This document shows positions 59,161-64,000 of a DNA stretch of 64,000 bases, piece after piece. Every line of letters begins with the position of its first letter. Position 1 is the first letter of the stretch. The DNA is taken from NCBI GenBank assembly GCA_958496175.1, contig OY292274.1, positions 56,802,630 through 56,866,629 of the forward strand. Direction: 5' to 3'. The position numbers and the translations under genes are program-made. The DNA comes from Sisyra terminalis (Eukaryota > Arthropoda > Insecta > Neuroptera > Sisyridae). The notes beneath the pieces were generated by a model. The model saw only the letters and a list, made by a program, of their open reading frames with translations, did no database searches and was not told where the DNA came from.

Positions 59161-59689
59161 CACTCAACATCAAACGAATTTATTTATATTTATATTAGTA
59201 ACATACATATTGTTATGAAAATACAATAGCACATTTTATTACGAACTTGTTTGTGTAAATTATTTTCTCGGCTTTTCCCCCGACAAAAATTAATAGAAAA
59301 AATCGAATGAAACTTAAATTTTTACAGCCATTTCATACGTTTTTTTTTCCGTGTGTGCATTTCATATTCAAATGAAGCTGTTTGAAAATTATAATTAATA
59401 GTCATACATACGAGTATGAATAAGATCATAAATATGGGCATACATTTGTATATTAGAAATATATGTCTTGCAATTACTCAGAACAATTCCTTTTTTACTA
59501 TTTTATGAAATACCTCTTATATTTAAAAATAACCAGATTTTTCCTATGTTTTATAAAAAAAGAAGGAAAAGCAAAAAGATATTGATTTTATAACTTAATA
59601 AAGCGAGTTGTTTTCAATAGTGCATTTTCAACTGAAGTCTTCAGTAGAATTAATTTTTAGCTTATTAGTTCATTTTTTTCACATTAATA
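59161..59689. other. AT-rich non-coding DNA
   Basis: Nothing recognised. Confidence 0.5.
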
Positions 59690-59691
59690 TA

Positions 59692-61112
59692 TTAGGTTGG
59701 GAAAAGAGGAATCCCTTATTTTTACGTGAACTTCAAAGTTTAAGTTAATATGTTTTGGATTGTCCAATTTGGGTCAAATATGCACCGTTTTGTTCTATAA
59801 TTTGTCGCTATTTTAAGGGTAGCTTCATAATGCATCTCTAATAGAAATCTTGGCCCTTATTGGTGAAAAACTCTAGTAATTGATTTTCATAATCTTATCT
59901 TGATACCAATTTCTTATCACCTTTTTTGTTGGCCAATTCTGGATGTTTCTGCCCAATCACTAACTTCAAACGGCTCAGTTTATTGACAGTATGAGTCAAA
60001 TATACTCCGTTTTATTCTATAATCTATTGCCATTTTAAGAGTAGCTTCATATTGCCTCTCTAATAGAAGTCTTGGCCCTTATTGGCGAAAAACTCTAGTA
60101 ATTGATTTTCATAATCTTCTCTTGATACCAATTTCTTATCACCAAAAATATTTCGCAATGCAAAAGATAATAATCGATTGGTGCCAATTCCGAATTATAT
60201 GGTGGATACATCAATAGATAGACGTGTATAGCCTGTCGTTGTTCTAATGAAACATGACACCTTTTTTGTTGACCAATTCTGGATGTTTCTGATCAGTCCC
60301 TAGCTTCAAACGGTTCAGTTATTGACAGTAGAGATTCAAATTTAGTGTTTGGTCGATATGGAATCAACTCATAAATTATCCCTGCTAATTTCAACAAATG
60401 CATAGGAAAACCTTCCTGGCCGTTAGTCCTGGTTTGGCTATCGTTTGAGCTGCTTTATTGTGCTTTTACTACTACCGTTTTTGCTCAATGTTGTCGTATG
60501 TAACCCATTTCTTATCCCCAGTTACCATCCATCGAAAAAATGGGTCGATTTTTTTTCGTTTAGCCAAATCCTAGTTTATAAATGAAAATTCGATTCATTA
60601 TGTTATTTGTTGTTAATTGGTGGTGGCACTCAAACATCAAAAATTGACCGATTCCATTGAAAATAAAGAATTGAATTCAATTTTGTGCAATTCACTGAAA
60701 ACTGTTTTATGGTCGATATTTTGCATCTCATCCTACGACTCCTATCATACCGGTTAATTTGGATTATCTCTGTAATTTTTGATGACAGGCCTGCCCTAAA
60801 CGCCCTAAACTATATCCAAACGGAATGTTGAAACCAAAATTGCACTTAATTAGCTGTTATAGAATCAGGACCATAAACACAATTCATGGTTTTAGCTTCC
60901 TGACATGTATTTTCGCCTTTATTAAAGAAAAACTGTAAAATGTACCGAATTTTATTCTTTGACCAAAAAAAAACGGCAAATATTTTTTTAAGCACCAAAT
61001 GTCACCTTGACGACGAGCATAAATCTGAAATTGTTTGATCGATATTTTACGCGATATCGATCACTACAGACATCTACCGAAATCATAATGGATTTCTTTT
61101 TCCACAACCAAA
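59692..61112 (-). pseudogene. Nearly full-length dead mariner with both terminal repeats
   Basis: The left end TTAGGTTGGGAAAAGAGGAA and the right end (inward, minus strand) TTTGGTTGTGGAAAAAGAAA match at about 22 of 28 positions. TA flanks both sides (59690-59691 and 61113-61114). On the minus strand the transposase is visible: RWMVTGDEKWVTYDNIEQKR (60480-60540, first catalytic D), KHNKAAQTIAKPGLTARKV, QTLNLNLYCQ-LNRLKLGTDQ, KGVMFH and a worn LAPIDYYLL (third-D region). Many stops and frameshifts are present, and the N-terminal half is barely legible. A 222-bp segment (59773-59994) repeats the adjacent 59995-60216 in part, including a second, internally deleted C-terminus. Confidence 0.85.
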
Positions 61113-61114
61113 TA

Positions 61115-61595
61115 TTTCATATTAAAAGCACAGAACACTTTTGAGGAATTTGTTTTCTGCGTATTTGTTAAAAGTGGGTTAATTTCTTTCCACAAATTTT
61201 AGGATAAATTGTGCGCTTTGCCAAAAAGCGCTTTAATATATTTTAACCTTTTTGCTACTTCTCATTACAAAAGAAATTATGGTAGATTTTATAGGCTTCA
61301 ATTTTTACAATGAAAAAATATGCTTTTTATTGTAAACTATCAACAAAGTTAATAAATTTAACAAGTTATAGTCCAAAATTTTTAATTTTTCAAAAACTTT
61401 TACATGAACCATAAATTTAAAAATTAATTAGTTCCAAAGCGTAAAAAATTTGATAATGTCTAGCCGTTTTATTTATTTTTGTCATCAATTTTTTTGCGTA
61501 GGTTTTCCACATTTAGTATATCCTTTTGGAATATTGTAAATTTCCATAATCAATCATTTAAAATGTTTTATTCGCATGATATACATTCAGCTGGG
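61115..61595. other. AT-rich non-coding DNA
   Basis: Nothing recognised. Confidence 0.5.
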
Positions 61596-61745
61596 AAACA
61601 GAAGGGAAAGGAGTGTGTCACAGGATACAGGACTCCAAGTTGTGGCTGTCACCGGTTTTGACTCCCGCTTCGTGATGGGTTACGTGATATATACAGAAAA
61701 TGCTTCCATTCCTTGCCGCACGTGTTGTTTCCGCCAGAAAATGTA
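61596..61745. promoter_or_regulatory. Candidate cis-regulatory island
   Basis: A compact GC-richer block with CAGGATACAGGACTCC, GTGGCTGTCACCGG, CCGCACGTGTTG (E-box CACGTG) and TTCCGCCAGAAAATG; CAGCTG lies just before it (61589-61594). The short plus frame at 61479-61661 is not convincing. Confidence 0.3.
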
Positions 61746-63705
61746 TATCTAATAATTCTATATAAATGCATGTACTATTTTATTTCTTCTATTTTCTAGA
61801 TCTGTCTATGTTTATATTTGGTTCGCATAGAAAACCGTTATTCAATAAATAGAAGTAGGTTGTCTACTATTGTTTTATAGAATTTCTACAAAAAAAAAAA
61901 AAAAATTGTCAATTGAATTTTTGACTTTTTAAATTTAACAGGAAGATAAAAGACTAGCACTAAAGAGTAATTGATTTCAAATTCGTCAATAAAAATATAA
62001 ATATTGATTTCAAATGTTTAAACGAAAATGAATTTTAGAACCATAAACGGTCCATAATATCCAAAAATTGAGTTTATGTTTTGAGACCTCAAATTAAATA
62101 ATGAGATACAAATAGTATGGAATGAAATTTTCAATCGATGCCCAATTTATAAGAAAGTTAGTAATGCGTGTTCATTTGCTTTGTATTTTCTTAATATCTG
62201 TTCAATAATTTTTTCTTTAAGTAACAAAAAGCTTTTTCTTCCAAGAAATTTAAAATTTCATACAAATTAGTGTACCAAAAAGGCATCAAATTGTAAGATT
62301 TTCTGATATTTATAATTTGGTATTAAGTAATGGAAATTATTTTTCCCGCTTAGTTCCATTAGTTCAATAAGAACAAATAATTAATAAATAAATATTGAGT
62401 TGTGTTGGTGGACACAACCAATTCAAGAGCAGGACACAGATTGTGCAAATTAAGTGGAAATAAAAAATAAAAAAAGTTCCCCGAATTATATTTTTTCCGA
62501 ATGTCTTCTTACTATATCTGTTAGTAGTAGTACTAGCTTCATCAATTGTACACAAAGTAAAATATATAGTACTTAATAATGTTATAGACATCCATTACCA
62601 AAACTGCATTGTTAACGAATAATATTCCTATCCACTTAAAATTGAATATGATCATTTAGTTTTCACACGTCATTTTATTAGATGAAAGTATTTTTTTTTA
62701 CTACAGAATGAAACCGTAATCGGTTTTTCAGTCTTTCAAGATCTATTATTGTAGTATTGAACAAAAGCAGTCGAATGGATAATCTCGACCACTTGTAGAT
62801 AAATATTCACATTATTCTATTGGTATCCAATATGATTGGGGTAGAAACTATTCAACTGAAAGCTTTGTTAATTTCTTCTACATATCTGTGAGGTCCTATT
62901 AACCGTCATTTAAACGTCTTAAAACATTTCAAATTTTTATTTGTCGATATCAAATAATTGTTATAATGAAACGTGAACTACAAAGTCTATGAAATCTAAT
63001 TTAATCGATGAAACAACGAAATAAATGCCATTTTATTTTGGATTTATGATACAACTTTTCATTATTTTAAACTTTAGATTCGGAATGTGTATATAAATTG
63101 AAAGAATTATTCTCGATTTAAAATGGTTGTAAAAGTAATTCTTTTGTACGCCTTCTAATACTAATATTTTAGATGCAACAAAAGAAACTATTCAAAAATC
63201 AAAAATGACATTTTGTACAATAGTTATTGTGACAAATGGGCAACGATGAGAAAGTGTAAATTCTATTATAAAAAATTCTTTTAAATTTTTGTTTGCATCC
63301 CACATGACCATTTCCAAAATTTGAACAGAATTTGCTTCACAAAACAATGTTTTTTTTTTTCGGAAAATAAATAAATGAAAAAGGTAACATTAAAATTTAG
63401 CTACACAGAAAAAAAAATATAAAAAGAATTCAATTATTGTTAATAATAAATAATCTTACTTTGTTTATAACGCTACTAAAAGGATAATTGTAACTTAATA
63501 GTATAATAACGTGGAATGCGTGCTACATTTTAAATAGTTATTTAAGCTATAGTTTTCGTGTTTTCCTCATTCTTACAAACTTTTTGTCTTCCATATTTTG
63601 TGAGCGAAAATAGATGAAAAAAGCCAACAAAAGTAGCTTTTCATTTTACAAATTGTAGAGAGAAAATATCTCGACAAATATCACGTTTATACAAAGACGT
63701 ATAAA
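61746..63705. other. AT-rich non-coding DNA
   Basis: A poly-A run lies at 61891-61905 and a poly-T run at 63351-63360. The minus frame at 62364-62591 has no domain. Nothing else was recognised. Confidence 0.5.
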
Positions 63706-63815
63706 TTATAATAACGTAGGTCGCGCGAGGTATAATATAAATTGCTAATTTTCGTGAACGTTAGGGGTGTAGCACATGTTGTCGACACGCACCCTCCACC
63801 CCCATGTTATACGTA
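63706..63815. promoter_or_regulatory. Candidate cis-regulatory island at the window edge
   Basis: This includes ACGTAGGTCGCGCGAGG, GTAGCACATGTTGTCGACAC and GCACCCTCCACCCCCATG. It is non-coding and stands out by composition. The remaining DNA to 64000 is AT-rich and featureless. Confidence 0.25.
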
Positions 63816-64000
63816 TATTATATACTTAATATACCTACCTTTACATCAACTGTTTTATTATAACACAAGAATCATAATAATCATGATGACTATGATAATA
63901 ATAAACTTTTTCACGTACCTACATAATAACTTTACGTTTGTGAAAAAAAAGAAGAAATCTTATGAAAAAAAGATTCAAACTTTGATTGTGTAATTTATTC

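Noticed and set aside
1..64000. CRISPR arrays, bacterial operons, riboswitches, rRNA genes
   Set aside because: No regularly spaced repeats, ribosome-binding-site-led ORF clusters or rRNA-like conserved blocks were seen; the window is eukaryotic.

Overview
This is AT-rich, gene-poor insect nuclear DNA. It has a spliced gene with a 4-codon first exon, mariner, Helitron, hAT and Penelope-type repeats, and many short microsatellites. Words such as ACGAGTA and ACATATGTACATA are common, which fits a higher fly, but that placement is a guess. No bacterial, organellar or viral gene structure is visible.

Only one intact protein gene can be supported in 64 kb. It lies at 17.3-17.9 kb on the minus strand: two exons encoding a 176-residue secreted Gly-rich then Val-Pro-rich protein of cuticle or matrix type, with a TATA box. 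A second, probably dead, promoter plus first exon of the same general kind lies at 3.8 kb on the plus strand.

The rest is mobile-element debris and non-coding sequence. Left third (0-24 kb): a 750-bp foldback element whose two inverted arms each carry a hammerhead-ribozyme-like motif (2.0-2.8 kb); a non-LTR reverse-transcriptase scrap (4.1 kb); a mariner fragment (5.65 kb); two further hammerhead-like element ends (8.2 and 11.2 kb); hAT-like MITEs (8.5 and 19.7 kb); a 273-bp tandem repeat (8.8-9.3 kb); a PIF/Harbinger-like MITE (20.5 kb); a non-LTR remnant (22.8-23.1 kb); and an inverted duplication with paired Gly/Tyr-rich mini-ORFs (23.4-24.1 kb). Middle (24-46 kb): a head-to-tail double mariner pseudogene (33.4-35.0 kb), an internally deleted mariner (40.6-41.2 kb), a dispersed repeat whose partner is at 10.6 kb in opposite orientation, and a non-autonomous Helitron with good ends (42.0-43.0 kb). 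Right third (46-64 kb): several short islands of higher GC content without long ORFs, which look like cis-regulatory DNA; a foldback MITE (51.7 kb); a non-LTR remnant (52.4-52.8 kb); a tRNA-like Pol III unit (57.1 kb); and a nearly full-length dead mariner with both terminal repeats (59.7-61.1 kb).

The most interesting theme is the recurring hammerhead-like core (CTGATGA, stem II, GAAAC, then a short palindrome and C or A) at three unrelated loci and possibly a fourth. One copy shows an apparently compensatory change of the C3-G8 pair. The likely explanation is several families of Penelope-like retroelements carrying self-cleaving ribozymes. All calls were made by eye; no alignment, folding or database search was run.
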